Shown here piece by piece: positions 24,301 to 38,235 of a DNA stretch of 64,000 bases; the first letter of the stretch is position 1; every line of letters starts with the position of its first letter. The position numbers were made by a program, and so were the translations under genes. The notes beneath the pieces were generated by a model. It saw nothing but the letters and a program-made list of their open reading frames with translations. It made no database searches and was not told the origin of the DNA. Source of the DNA: Lampris incognitus (Eukaryota > Chordata > Actinopteri > Lampriformes > Lampridae); NCBI RefSeq assembly GCF_029633865.1, contig NC_079216.1, positions 61,758,915-61,822,914 of the forward strand, in the 5' to 3' direction.

Positions 24301-27300
24301 CGCAAGTAAGTGCCAAGTAGTGGTAGTAACAGCTGCCCGGGTCTGCTTTCAGGTGGGCTTCCAGATAAAGACGCGGGTGCAAGAGTTGGGCCATGGCTGT
24401 ATCTACCTGGTCCAGAAGGCCGGAGCCCTGCAGGTCAGCCCTACGGACAGCTTTTCCAAGAGGGAGCTCATCGAGTGTGCCCGCGCGGTCACGGAGAAGG
24501 TGAGTTTGCCAAAGGTGCCGGGAAGGAAACCCGGGAAGGAAACATCGGACTGGCACAGCAGTCAGTAAACGTGTTTAATGTCTTTGCTCTCTAGCTGTGG
24601 TGTGACCACTGTGTGACACTGGGATGTACTGTAGGTCATCTTCAGTGGTCAATTTGGGAAAAAGTATCAAGGGGATGGGTGGCGTGTGGTGGGGACAACC
24701 GTCCTTGTGGCAAGTGGAGGGATGGAGGACTTAAAAAAAAAAACCCCACACAATTCCATTTTAAACTGTGGTCATGTGCCTGCATAGTCCATGAAAGATG
24801 TTCTTATGCTAAGTGTATTTAAAAAGTGTTTGTGAGCTCAAGAAAAAAAACACGGCTCCAGTTTGACGGTTTTGTTATGGGATTAGACTTCCTTTTCGTT
24901 TATAACACAATTTTCTTCTTTTCTTTTTTTAGTACTTTTGACTATTAAGAATTGATTATATTTCAGTCTTCATTCACTTCAGTCTCTAATATGGATAGAG
25001 TTTAGAGATCAGTAATACATTTCTGCAGTACGGTGGCCCAGTGGTTAGCGCTGTCGCCTCACAGCAAGAAGGTCCTGGGTTCGAACCCCGGGGTTGTCCA
25101 ACCTTGGGGGTCGTCCTCTGTGTGGAGTTTGCATGTTCTCCCCGTGTCTGTGTGGGTTTCCTCCGGGCGCTCCGGCTTCCTCCCAAAGTCCAAAGACATG
25201 TAGGTCAGGTGAACCGGACTTACTGAATTGTCCCTAGGTGTGAATGTGTCGGCCCTGAGATGGACTGGCGGCCTGTCCGGGGGTATTTCCCTGCCTTCCG
25301 CCCAATGACTGCTGGGATAGGCTCCAGTATCCCGTGACCCTAATTAGGATAAGCGGCTTGGAAAATGGATGGATGGATAATACATTTCTTCATACATACT
25401 AATGATCCTTGATTAAGAAGCTGTATATCACTAAGTGCCTTTTTTTTTCTTTCAATTTAAGAGGAGGGATGGCGTCCCCCTCCTCATAGTCACCTCTGAG
25501 GACAAATAAGTCAAACACTAAGCCAAGTATAGTTTGTAAAGGCCTGCATTTATTTGATAGCCAAGTGTTTTCATTTGTAAAGGTCCCTATCAACGGGCCC
25601 TATCGTCCACCCGACACAGTTGTCATTTTCCCACCCAGCGCCCACGTTGTTTAAATAGCACATGTACTTGCGCCCATATGTGAGCCCGTTGGTCGTAAAA
25701 TGAGGTGTGGTCAGGTGCATTGTTGGTGCATTGCTATCTTGAGGCAGCAGAAAGCAATTGCCCAACCAAAACCTGGTCTAAAGTGAGCAGTGCAGTATCT
25801 TCCTGTTATTTAAAGGGGCGTTATTTAGATGGTAAGATGCGCCTACATAGGCGGGGGAACTAAGCGTGTACACTCAGCTTGTGTTACACACACAGGGACG
25901 GGTATGTGTTCTGGTTTCCTCACTGATGCCTCCTCTGGTCAGTCAGGGCACTTGTTCGGGGGGGAGGGGGGGGATACTTATCCTCCCACGCGCTACGTCC
26001 CCCTGGCGAAACTCCTCACTGTCAGGTGAAAAGAAGCGACTGGCAACTCCACATGTATGGGAGGAGGCATGTGGTAGTCTTCAGCCCTCCCCGGACTGGC
26101 AGAGGGGGTGGAGCAGAGACCGGGCCGGCTCGGAAGAGTGGGGTAATTGGGCAGATACAACAGGGGAGAAAAAGTGGAGGGGGGGGGATCCCCCCCCTCA
26201 ATAAAAAAAAGATTACATCTAAAAACATTACAATATGAAAGATTATTATTGTGTATATGAAGATATTTAAAAAATGAATGTCAAAATGGAGTCTGAGCGT
26301 TGGCGAAGTCCCGCTGCTCCCACAGATGGTCTGCTTGCACGCTTTCACGTCACGCACGACAAGCAGATCCGTTTCCTCGGCCGAAAACCGCTCGTTCCTC
26401 CAACTTGCCGAATCCGCCATTTAAATAGCAACGCGCCGAAGGGCAAGCAGGTCTGACTTTTAAAGGGGACGCGAGATGACACTCCGGTTGGCTTAATTAC
26501 TATTACGCCCAAAGCACACCGAAGATTAATTAAAAGACGGAGTACAACCCCTTTGCGCCTTACTTTGTGCCCAGATCATGTGCCGTTTAACCAGCAAAAG
26601 TGGATTTGGACGCGTCCTAAATGCCCTTTAGACGATGGCGCTATTGATCGTGTAAATAGGGCCCAGTGACTTCTCTGTTTTGTGGCTGGCTGGTTTTACT
26701 CAATATCACATCTCTTGTTGTCTTGAATGAGTTTAAGGAGGGCCAGTTAAGGTGGGAATTGCTGTTGACAGAACTGTATATTACGGAGTCATTTGTTAAC
26801 ATTCCTTTAACGACTCTGCTCTACGATACAGCCCTCCCTCCGCCTCTTCGCCAACCGTGTAATCCCAATTATAAAATTCAGTATTTTAGATGGCAGTAGT
26901 TTATCTTTCGTACCCTCTAGCTGCCCGTTGGCCATGCAGCTCATGGGAGCATGCTCTCCTGATCACCCTTACACAGTTAGTTTAGACTGATAATGTGTCC
27001 CCATTGTGAACCTCGCCACAGCAAGCCGCGCTGCTCACACATTAGAATTTCCCCCTCTCTCAGCACGATATGATTTACAGCTCCTATCAGAGCTGAATAA
27101 TTTGTGGCCTCATGCGTATGGATATCTGAATCTCTAGCCTCATTGAAATGTGCCTCTCAGGGCTTCCATTTGTTTTTGAGGGATGGGCAGACAGCAGTCT
27201 TAGAGGGAGCTTTGTGATTTACTGAGTCAGACCCATTGGCTTAATGTGATTGTGCAGCAGACCCTAGGCTAATGCGTAGTTAGCCCTGGTCTCCTCTCCT

Positions 27301-30300
27301 ACTGCCAGCTTCCTGCTTTAATCCAGCTTGCCCAAATTTCTAGTGGTCTTCCTTTTGCAAAGATGTGCTACCTGGCTTAGATGGCGTTTGAATCTGAAAC
27401 AAAGATTGTATTGATTTCTTGATAAATGTGCCCAGCAAGGAGAAAATCTTATCATTAGACACGCGCAGTACTTGCAGAAACTGTGCTAGCAGCCATACCA
27501 GTGCTTTTGTCGGCCACCTTCTTTCCATACAATTTGAATGTCACAAAACACTCAGTAGGAAGGATCTATATGCATATCCAATTTTGTGCTTTGCATAATG
27601 TTGCAGGTGTCCTTGGTGCTGTCAGCCCTGCAGGCAGGGAACAAAGGTACCCAAGCCTGCATCACAGCAGCCAGCGCCGTTTCTGGCATCATCGCTGATC
27701 TGGACACCACCATCATGTTTGCCTCAGCTGGAACGCTTAACCCCGAGAACGAGGAGTCCTTTGCCGACCACAGGTGAGACGGCACCGCCGTAAGCGTGAC
27801 ACCAAAACTCCACCTTTGTCCCATGAAAAACAGTTGCATTAAAAAAGAGAAAACGTAAGGGTTAGAGAAATGATGTTCATCCGGAAATTTAACCGTGTTG
27901 AAATTAGCCAGTATGTTTGTGAAAGGTTTCATGTGCCCGAGGGTCACGAAAACAGCCTAGCACACAAAGGTCCGTGTCAACACGCAGTTCAACTAAAATG
28001 TTAGCAATCACGCAGATTGGAGTAACTGGATTTCCGCATTACATCAGCAGTAAATTAGTGCCTTTAGTCCTTTGATTAGTCAGTCAGAAAAAGTGCAGTT
28101 TGACGTTAGGGCGGAATACCACAAGCCAATTAGCTAAGTGAATGTAAATGGAAAATTGTGCTTATTAATGAAGCATTGCTCAGAAAAGGCTCAGCTTTCT
28201 TTCATATTGCTGCTGCCAGACGGTGGCTCGGGAGCAGGCTGTGATGCGGTATGTGTACCAATCCCCAGGGAGAATATCTTGAAAACGGCCAAGGCGCTGG
28301 TGGAAGACACCAAGCTGCTGGTGGCTGGTGCCGCATCCAGCCAGGACAAGCTGGCCCAGGCCGCCCAGTCCTCGGCCAAAACCATCACCCAGCTCACTGA
28401 GGTAGTCAAACTGGGAGCTACGAGTATGGGTTCGGAGGACCCCGAGACGCAGGTAACACACTCATGCGCGACAGAAACCCAATTAAATGAAGACTGCTTG
28501 AGGTCAAAGTAGAGTTGTCTGTTTAGAGTTGTCTTTTGTTTGCTGGGAGAGCTGTCTCTTTAACGGAAGTCAGTTACTATATTGCGGTTACATAATTCAG
28601 CCTTTCCACTGACACATTATCGTCATCTTTTATTTTCTTTACATTATTATCAAGGATAAGACCTCTACAATTGCTGTCCTCTGTCCGCTGTGCATGGGGG
28701 GTTATATTTTCTTTGTAATAGCATTCTCCACTGATACACCCTCTTGGTCTCCTTTATCCCCTCCCCCCCCTTTCCCCCCCTGTGTGTAAGCCCCTATCTC
28801 TGCCTTCCACTAAGTCTGAAGTATCATGGCTTGAGGTGGGAGCGATAAGCACCGCAGTGTTAAATCCTGTCCCCTGGGGCAGCTGCTGATAAACCTATAC
28901 AGTGGCCATTGTGCTGTATTGATTCCAGCCCTGTCTCCTCAGGTAGTTCTGATAAACGCCGTGCGGGACGTGGCTAAGGCTCTGGCCGAGCTCATCGGTG
29001 CCACCAAGTGTGCTGCTGGCAAACCGGCCGACGACCCGTCCATGTATCAGCTGAAGAGCGCCGCCAAGGTGAAAGAACAAACCATGTAAACAAGGGACTA
29101 TTATGTCCCACTGAGGGAATCATGGATGTGCCGATCGGCTGCGGTTTTCTCGCCGAGCTACATCGTGACAGCGTGCCGAGATAAGTCTCCGAAATGCTGT
29201 GTTTGTGTCACTGTTGGTTGTGTTAGACTATCTAGTGCCACAACACAGGGCTTTGTAATCGGACGTTTACGATGGGTACGTCTGACATTTTCCCTCCGTC
29301 ATCTCTGCATGCATCACTGCCCTTGGGTCAGTAAGATGGGCATACTACATACGTTTGTATATGAGTGTGCAGGTGTGTGGTTTTCCCTCGTTTTCCATTT
29401 TCATGGCTGCTGTCACATAAGCACGCTCCTTGTGGGTAGAAAATGCGGGCCAGACTAATTTCTGGATAATCATACCTCATAAGTAATTCTGTCCTTACCG
29501 TGGCACAGTTGTAATTAATACAGAGGTCAGACTGAGATCTGTGCATTTAGTTAGCGTAGTTTTGGCGCTGTCAAATAACTCGGGTTCGGTTCACCGTTAA
29601 ACCCCCTTTTCTTCCAGCTGTCTGTTCAGTTACTGCTTGCAACTGTTGCATAAGGCTTGCTTTACTTGCTTTACCTCTACATGGAATTAGGGCCACCCAT
29701 GGTTCCTGCTCATGCTGACAGATTGTTTCTATTCGTCCAACATATGGTGACCTCCAAACAGGACCCCTTTTAAACCCGGAGGGGGGGCTCGAGTTGCTCA
29801 AATTCAAACCCGTATGAGATATCATGTTATCATTAGGAATGTTTCTTTTGCTAACCCCTGGAATTTGTGATAATGATGGAGCCAACAAAAAAAAAAAGCC
29901 CTCTTTGGATGTTGACATACATCCGTCTTTCATTGCATTCCTGAAAAATCGCAGATGTGATTAATTCAGTTGAACAAGTGCATATTAAATAACTGACTTG
30001 AACCAAAACAATAATTACTCATCACAAGAGCTTTTATGAAGGAAAGGAACACGATAGCTTTCTCACATGCCAACTGAGGAGAGAGAGCTCCACCTTCTGG
30101 CTGTAGCTCTGTGAGTCACCGTTTCCTCTGTCTGACAGGTCATGGTCACCAATGTGACGTCGCTACTGAAAACGGTGAAGGCAGTGGAGGACGAGGCCAC
30201 ACGCGGGACGAGGGCGCTGGAGGCCACCATTGAGTGCATCAAGCAGGAGTTGACAGTAAGGATAGCTGACAAGCAAAGCCTCCTCTTTCTCGACTAACAA

Positions 30301-33300
30301 GACGAAGCCTCCCCATCAGCTGGCTTAAAGCAAGTCAGAAATTTCTGTGTCTGTGTCTCGAATGCTAAACGGTAGCGGAGAGCATTTCCCTCCCCTTTCC
30401 TCTTACACCTACCTCCCCCTTTTCCTCTAGTTTCACCCACAGCCCTTGCAGTTCTCTCGCTGCTCTTATCAAGGACTGGGTAGCAGGCAGATTGTGAGAG
30501 AGGCACAAGTTTTCAGGGGCTTGTTTTCGTTGTGATTTATTGCTATCCCTTATCAGGAGACCCCCGGTACCAGGGCAGGTTTCACCCAGGCTTGCTGCCA
30601 AAGCTAAAAAAAAAAATAGCACAGCTCACTTAGCTCCCAATTATACTGCCATCACTACCAGGAAGGTCTGGCCTCCTTACTTGTTTACATGACATCTGCC
30701 TAGCACCACGCTGCATGAACCACCTCAGGTCTTCTCTGAGAAAGCTCTGATTTCGTATTTGAATACCGATGCCTGTGTCGAGCTTAAATTAGAGGTGCCT
30801 TGCATCAGTGGTGTGACTGGCTCGTGTTGTGGCCAGGTGTTCCAGTCCAGAGAGGTCCCCGACAAGTCCACCACGCCCGAGGAGTTCATCCGCATGACAA
30901 AGGGTATCACCACAGCAACAGCCAAAGCGGTCGCTGCAGGCAACTCGGCTCAGCAGGAGGACATCATCGCCACTGCCAACCTGAGCCGAAAAGTCATCTC
31001 CGATATGCTGACCACCTGCAAGGTGCTAATCCACACCGACCAGAGCCGGCCTCACACACAAGCAGCTCCCTGGCAGCGCCGGGCTGCCAGGCACGAGGCC
31101 ATTCTGCTGGGTGGAGATAGAGCAGTGGGATATCATTTACTTACCACAGGCTGTAGTGACTCACTCGGTCTTCAAAGTCAGAACACAGAGCCTCCGTCAG
31201 GGTGTCCTTCAGCTACAGAGGAGCTCGTGCAACAAAGCAGAGAGAGACGGGGGGGGGGGGGGGGTTGAAGAATTTTCATCGTTTTGGGGGTTGTTTTTTT
31301 TTTAACACAGCATTTTTTTCAGGCAGAATAGGAACAAGAACGACCTTTATTAGCCAAAACGGGGAACACGCTAGACAATTAGCTATGATTTGGCCATGAC
31401 AACGGGTTTTTCAAGATCGTGGAAAGTCTGCACAAAATAGGGCAGGTCACCAAGGAAACTCTATTGGCGTGCAGTTTGTGGAGTTTAAAGATTCATATCC
31501 CTTCCCTCCTGACCGAGCCTTTGACCGGTCGGAGCTGTAACAACTATATCAAAAATGTAAAATTAAATGTGTGCGCCTCTGCGACGCCAACGCTAGAAAT
31601 CTGTGAATTTCAATCGTTAAGTTGCGAAGCGCCTTGTCTCCGTCTGGTACAAGTATAAAAGTTGTGTCGTCGAGACTGATTATGGACAAGTACACACGTC
31701 CTCATGTGACAAGTTGACAAGTATTGTGATTTGATTAGGCGTACAAGAGTTCACATAATTTAGCACATTTTCCCCTGTGAGATTTGGATGTGCCTTGTCT
31801 CTCTTGACGCCCTCTGTATTTGCGGTATGACGTGTTCTGCCCCTTTTCAGCAAGCGGCGTGCCACCCGGAGGTGAGCGAGGAGGTGAGGAGCAAAGCCCT
31901 GCAGTATGGCTCCGAGTGCACCGGCGGATATGTCGACCTGCTCGAGCAGGTGCTGCAGGTATGCACCACGCGGTCAGCTGTCTCGCTTTCGGCGTTTTCT
32001 GTTTCATCAGTCTCGACGGCGCGTCATGGCCGTCGATGGGTGTATCACGGCCTTTACCGCTAGCAAGGATACAGGTCTTATCCACAAAGCTAAGTGTTTC
32101 CATAGCTCGCCTTGTCTTTCCTGGCTTCAAATCAGTCATAACTGCCCCCCGCCTTATCTACGGTGCCATCGCCGCGGAGAGATAACAGAAAGACGGTCTC
32201 GTTATGAGCGGTTGCTATAAATGCGGAGGGTTTAAGCCAGGCATTACAGAGCTGAGGGCTTGAAACCAACGACCAAATTTCACTGCATGTTCAAGGGCAC
32301 ACGCGAAAAAAAAAAAAAAGCACAAAGTCCTTTTATTACGTCTTGGTTTTGCTCGACTACACCTCCGGCAAAGACCTCTGGCTGTTCCTTCATCCACGAC
32401 GTCCATCCACAGGCCGCTCAAGTCGTCTCACAGCTGAGTTATAGACGCCAGCTACTGCTGTTTATAGCTCCCTTAGCCTAGGCCACGTTCATCGGCGAAT
32501 TTCGTGAAAAATACTGCGGCTTTTAAAGTAGAGCAGTAACCCAGATACGGATAAGAAGCTGCCGTAGGGCGCCAGCTGTTACCGCCTGCCATGGGTAGTA
32601 TCGCCAGTTGTTGCAGGTGCACGCTTACTGAGGGTGTCCCGCTTCCTGCGTCCCAGCGTATCAAGCTTTGAGCTGTGCATTAAGCCCATTGCAACTGATT
32701 TATTTCTCCCGAAAAATAGCTGCAAAAATAGTGGTGTGCCCATATTCACGGCGCGCCCTCTTGCTTTCAGGTGCTCCAGAAGCCCACGTCGGAACAGAAG
32801 CAGCAGCTGGCCGTGCATTCAAAGCGTGTGGCGGCGTGTGTGACGGAGCTCATCCAGACAGCAGAGGCCATGAAGGGTGAGGCCGCCCGTTCCGCTGTCA
32901 CGCACCCAGCCCGTGTCTCGTCACCTTATTTTGAAGTTAGATTTTTTTGCTGTTACCCTGAAAACACGTAAATTTTTTTGTTCTTTACACTGCATTTTCA
33001 GTGGTATGAAACAGAATAGAGGAGTAATTTTTTTTTTTTTTGCCCCCCCGCCAGAAACCCCTGAGCTGTTCGGGTGTCTATGTTAGTAAGGCAGCATGGC
33101 CGCCATGTTCACAGCCTTCTGTGCTGTGCAGAAATGTTGCCGATATATATTTTTGTCTAGTTAACGTGCGCTTTTATCGAAAAAAAAATTTCTTTTTTTA
33201 CAAAGCCTGTGTTCGTATTGGTTTAAAATGGATTTAATGTGACGTTCGGCTCAAGGGGGTGCCCGTTCAGAACCGGCTCGTTTTAATAGAACCTCAAAAG

Positions 33301-33655
33301 ACGTGGCGAGGCGGTGGGGGTGCCACCGACCGCGCAGGTCTCCTAATCCTCCAGCTGATAGATATTATTCAGTCTGTTAGCAAATCAGGTTTACCAAACC
33401 TATCCGGACGTCCGGTAAAAGATGGGTTGGGGACGCCACTTGTGTAGACATTGTGCCGTGTAGTGATGGCGGCGCGAATTGCTCCAAATTGAGATGTGTG
33501 GTTATGACACCGACCCGGCGGAGCGCTGCGTCTAGAGGCCACGCTGCCGTGTCGCCGCCAGGAGTAATAGATTCTGTTTGTATGAGAATTAGATTTCGGC
33601 TTATAGGCCGCAGCCCAGTGGGGCTATCCACTTCACCTTGCTAACATATCCTGTG

Positions 33656-33686
<31 letters not shown>

Positions 33687-36600
33687 TTTTCTCTCTCTCT
33701 TCTCTCGCCATTCGCTTTCTCTCTCTGCTGCCTCAGATGGAGGTAAGTGGAGATGTGGTGTGTTTTGTCCCTCCAGATCACCTTTCATAGACTCGGGGGG
33801 GGGGGGTTGTGGTGTAGAAGAGTAGAGGGGGGTTGTGGTGGGGTTACAGATTTGCCCGGGGGTTCAACATAATCTAGGAAAACCTCACGCCGTCTGCTTG
33901 TCCAAGCTGTCCCCAAACAGTTGGGGTTTTATCGCCACTTTAGAACCTGTTAAAAAAAAAAAAAGAAAAGGAGAAAAGACAATGGTCCATCAAACGTGCC
34001 TTTCCTCCAACTCTGTTAAATGTCTTTAACTTTGAGGTCTTACGGTCCGGCTGCAGAGCAGACGGCCTGCCTTTGGCGCGGATGGCGCTGGGGAACTTTG
34101 CTGCAGTTCAACACACTTTTAAGATTCACTGTGTTTACGCATGAACCCCGCGAGTCGTCTTGTCGAGTGGTTTTGTGACAGAGGATGCACTGTGCACTGA
34201 AATAAATGCAAAGCGGTGGTGGTTGTGTATGTCTATACCTAGAAAATGTGTAATTCCAAAAAAAAAAAAAAAAAAAAAGTAGTAACTACCCAGGGCGTAT
34301 TATGATCCCTTTCAGGTTCGGAATGGGTGGACCCCGAAGACCCGACCGTCATCGCTGAGACCGAGCTCCTCGGCGCTGCAGCGTCCATCGAAGCGGCGGC
34401 AAAGAAATTGGAGCAGCTGAAACCCAGAGCCAAGCCCAAGGTACCGGTACCTCGTCTCAACCTTCACCTCCGTAAGCCTACACGCAGCTTTTGTTGTCAT
34501 TCGGTCTGTAGCGAGCGCGAGTCTCCGACCAAGGAAGGAAAAGGTGAAGCTGACTTTGGAGTGGAGCCATATTTTTTAGCAGCCAAGTGATTGTTTTTCG
34601 TGTCATTATATTATCAGGGTAGCAACAACAAAAGCTCCCCCCCCCCCCCCCACACACACACACGCACTTTTTTTTTTTGCCTCAGACAAAAGGTTTGGTG
34701 AGCTAACATATGATCTTTGGAAAGTTGCATCAGGGGTGGTTCTCTTGAGGGGTTGCTGCAAGAGGCGATTACATTTCCTGGTCCTCGAGCTTGCGTTGGA
34801 GTGAGTTCAAATGTATGATGAACCGTCTGCTGCTGTTACTGAAGGAAATGTTATCTGTCTTAATCAGCCAATTTCCTTTGTTTTGTCAAGCATTCCTCGT
34901 TTCTGAAGCGAACTGAGATAGGCTTTTCCACCCCGCTATTTTCTCTAACCCGCGCTGTGGTATTGCAAGAAAAACACTACAGATTTTTGCATAAGCGGTC
35001 CATTCGAGCTGTAATGAAGGATCGCTGATGACAGTGAGAACGCTTTATGAAACTGAGTTGCTTTTGTGCGGGTACTGGGGGGGGGGGTAACATAGGGTTG
35101 TGTTTGTGGTGTGCAACTGCATGACTGTTTGTCTGTGTGTGTCTCTGGAGACTGAATAGCTATAGATCCCAGCGCTCCTCCCGCCGTGCCTGTAGCATTT
35201 TCAGCTCTTTCCTCGCCCAGTAAGCGTAGCGCTTGTCAGGTCGCCCGGTTTCTGTGACTCTAGGACCCGGTGGAAAACATCCAAAGGTACCTGGTTTTCA
35301 CCAAAGAACCGAGAGCGTGGTCTCTCGGTCAGCTGTTTTATCTATAGGTGGAGCTCGTTTTGGATTGGAATGAGAAAAGATAAAAGGTCTTTCGTTTGGA
35401 CGTCAGCGTCTCCCCCTAGTGGCCGAGTGGGATGTTGCACCCAATAACCACGAGCCACTTGAGTCGGGGACATTTCAGAATTTCACAATTGGAGTTTTTA
35501 TATATATATCTATATATATAGATATATATAGATATATATTCGTTAAAAATTTATGTTGCCTACACCAGTATTCATTAATTGGTAATTAATTGGCTATTCC
35601 GATAAAACATTAATTTGTATTGATGCGTTTGAAAGGAAAAAATAAAGGGGCTGAAAACACAGGACAAATCACCTAAGTTAAAGATCAAGATTGGACCCCA
35701 TTGCCTCAGACTGAACCATAAAGTCGGTCTCGCGTGTCATGTCAGCGTGTCGGCTGCAGGTTGTGTGTCCTGCTGATGTGGCAGATTGGCGGTCTCGGTC
35801 TGGGGACGAGATGTAATATGAGGACAGCATGCATCTCAGCGCTCGCATCAAACACCTGTGTGACTCCAACTCCTTATACTCCCCCTCTCCCTCCTCCATA
35901 TTTGCTTCCCTCTGCTCTGTCTCCTTTCTGCTCATACTAACCTTCTGCCCCACCATGGGGCAAGGGACCTTGCTGCCATAGCATGCCCCCCCCCCATCCC
36001 ACCCCCCCCCCCCACCCCTTTGAGCTGTTATAGACCCGGAAGCCTTCTCTGCAGGGCTCTGTCTGATATGTTTGATATATTAGGTTGTTATTCAGTCCAA
36101 CTATATATCAAACATATTCCTACAGTGTCCCGCCCTGTCTCCAGCCACGTGTGCCTTATGTGTTCACTATACTGTCATTGACTGTGGCAGCAGAGATGGC
36201 CATTCATTAACCGTGAAGTAATGGAATAATCCTGGGATCGGTTGCAGCCGCGAGCTGCCGTCTTGTCGTCACTGTCCCTGAAAACTCCCGTTTTCTGTCG
36301 TGACGGCTCAACAGGAAGGATGCTGTTTACGTCTAAGTTGACGTGTGGTTTTCCTCACAACAGGCGGACGAGACGCTGGATTTCGAGGAGCAGATTCTCG
36401 AGGCGGCAAAGTCGATCGCTGCAGCCACCAGTGCCCTGGTTAAGTCTGCCTCAGCGGCGCAGAGAGAACTGGTGGCACAAGGAAAGGTCAGACAACAGCC
36501 ACTCGCATCATCTCAACAAGATGCTAGCATGCTAGTAATGTCATGGCATGATTTGCTGTTTTATTTTCTTTTATTTACTTATGGAAATGTACATTTACCT

Positions 36601-37005
36601 TGTGTTTTCATTCTGCTGTTGCCCGCCCCTTGACGTTCTCAGGCACACCTACACTAAATGTAATCTATTTGTTGTGTACTAGTGGCTACGATGTGATTAT
36701 TATGTAGCGCTTTATGATTCCAATAGGAAACATTCGAATTTGTCTGCTAATTGCTGACTCTCTTTTAAGTTACTTTGAATTAAAGTTTCTAATAAACGAG
36801 TAGGCGGCACAGTGGTTAGCGGGGTCACCTCATAGCACGAAGGTCCTGGGTTCGAGCCCCGGGGTTGTCCAACCTTGGGGGTCGTCCCGGGTCGTCCTCT
36901 GCGTGGAGTTTGCATGTTCTCCCCGTGTCTGTGTGGGTTTCCTCCCACAGTCCAGAGACATGTAGGTCAGCTGAATCGGCTGTATTAAATTGTCCCTAGG
37001 TATGA

Positions 37006-37058
<53 letters not shown>

Positions 37059-38191
37059 TCAGCTCTGTGATGGCCTGGTGGCCTGTCCAGGGTGTCTTCC
37101 CGCCTGCCACCCAATGACTGCTGGGATAGGCTCCAGCATCCCCGTGACCCTGAGAGCAGGATAAGCGGTTTGGATAATGGATGGACGGATGGATGGACAG
37201 ATAGATAAATGAGTAAAGGTAAATGCAATGTAATGGTGACTTCTTCTCCCTTCTCCCTTTGCTCTTCAGGTGGGATCTAATCTAGCCAACGCAGTGGATG
37301 ATGGCCAGTGGTCACAGGGTCTCATATCAGCGGTGAGTTATTAGGTGTATCATTTTCTAAGTTTAGGATAAAAAAAAATAACTCTATTCAAATTAAGTGT
37401 TACCCAAACCTATCATATCGCTAGATCAACCTCTGCTTGATATGGTATTTGCCGTAGGCTCGCATGGTAGCAGCAGCCACCAGTAACCTGTGTGAGGCAG
37501 CCAACGCCTCAGTGCAGGGCCACGCCAGCGAGGAGAAGCTCATCTCCTCAGCCAAACAGGTGGCGGCCTCTACGGCCCAGCTCCTAGTGGCCTGTAAGGT
37601 GAAGGCTGACCAGGACTCTGAGGCCATGAGGAGACTGCAGGTATCCAGCTTATCCCCTCATGACACCTTTCAGCTTGCTGTACACACACACACGCATTGT
37701 GTGCACTTTCATGAGGGCGTGCGTTATCTCCACAGGCTGCGGGCAATGCGGTGAAACGCGCTTCCGACAACCTGGTGAAGGCAGCCCAGAAAGCGGCGTT
37801 TGACAAGGCCGATGATGACAGCGTCGTGGTGAAGACGAAATTTGTCGGAGGCATAGCTCAGGTGAGACAAAAATGCGAACTTCTGCTGGATTCAAAACCC
37901 TCTCATTCGTTTCTCAAGTGGGACAGCTGTTTCTGAAACGGCGGCGAGCCGCTAGGGATAAACGCCCCCTTCAGCCGCATTTCAGAGCTGTGGTTTAACA
38001 GGCATCCACGGTTCTTTTATCAGATCTCTTGGAGAGTTTTCTATTTTTCCGTTTAATGCGCGCAAATGAGCTGCTCTCTTTTCATCCGTGCCATGTGTCT
38101 TTATTCGAAACGCCTTCGGCCCCCAACCGCCGACACAGAAAGCACTAGTTTCCATATGGAGCGGTTAATCCCATACTATATCTCCGACGTC

Positions 38192-38235
<44 letters not shown>

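Larger units (their letters stand above)
24500..27606 (+). other. tln2: tln2 intron w23
   Basis: 3.1-kb intron with SINE A copy 3 (25025-25377) and SINE B copy 4 (25893-26200). 26210-27606 is unique-looking sequence with no recognisable feature. I cannot judge its conservation. Confidence 0.8.
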
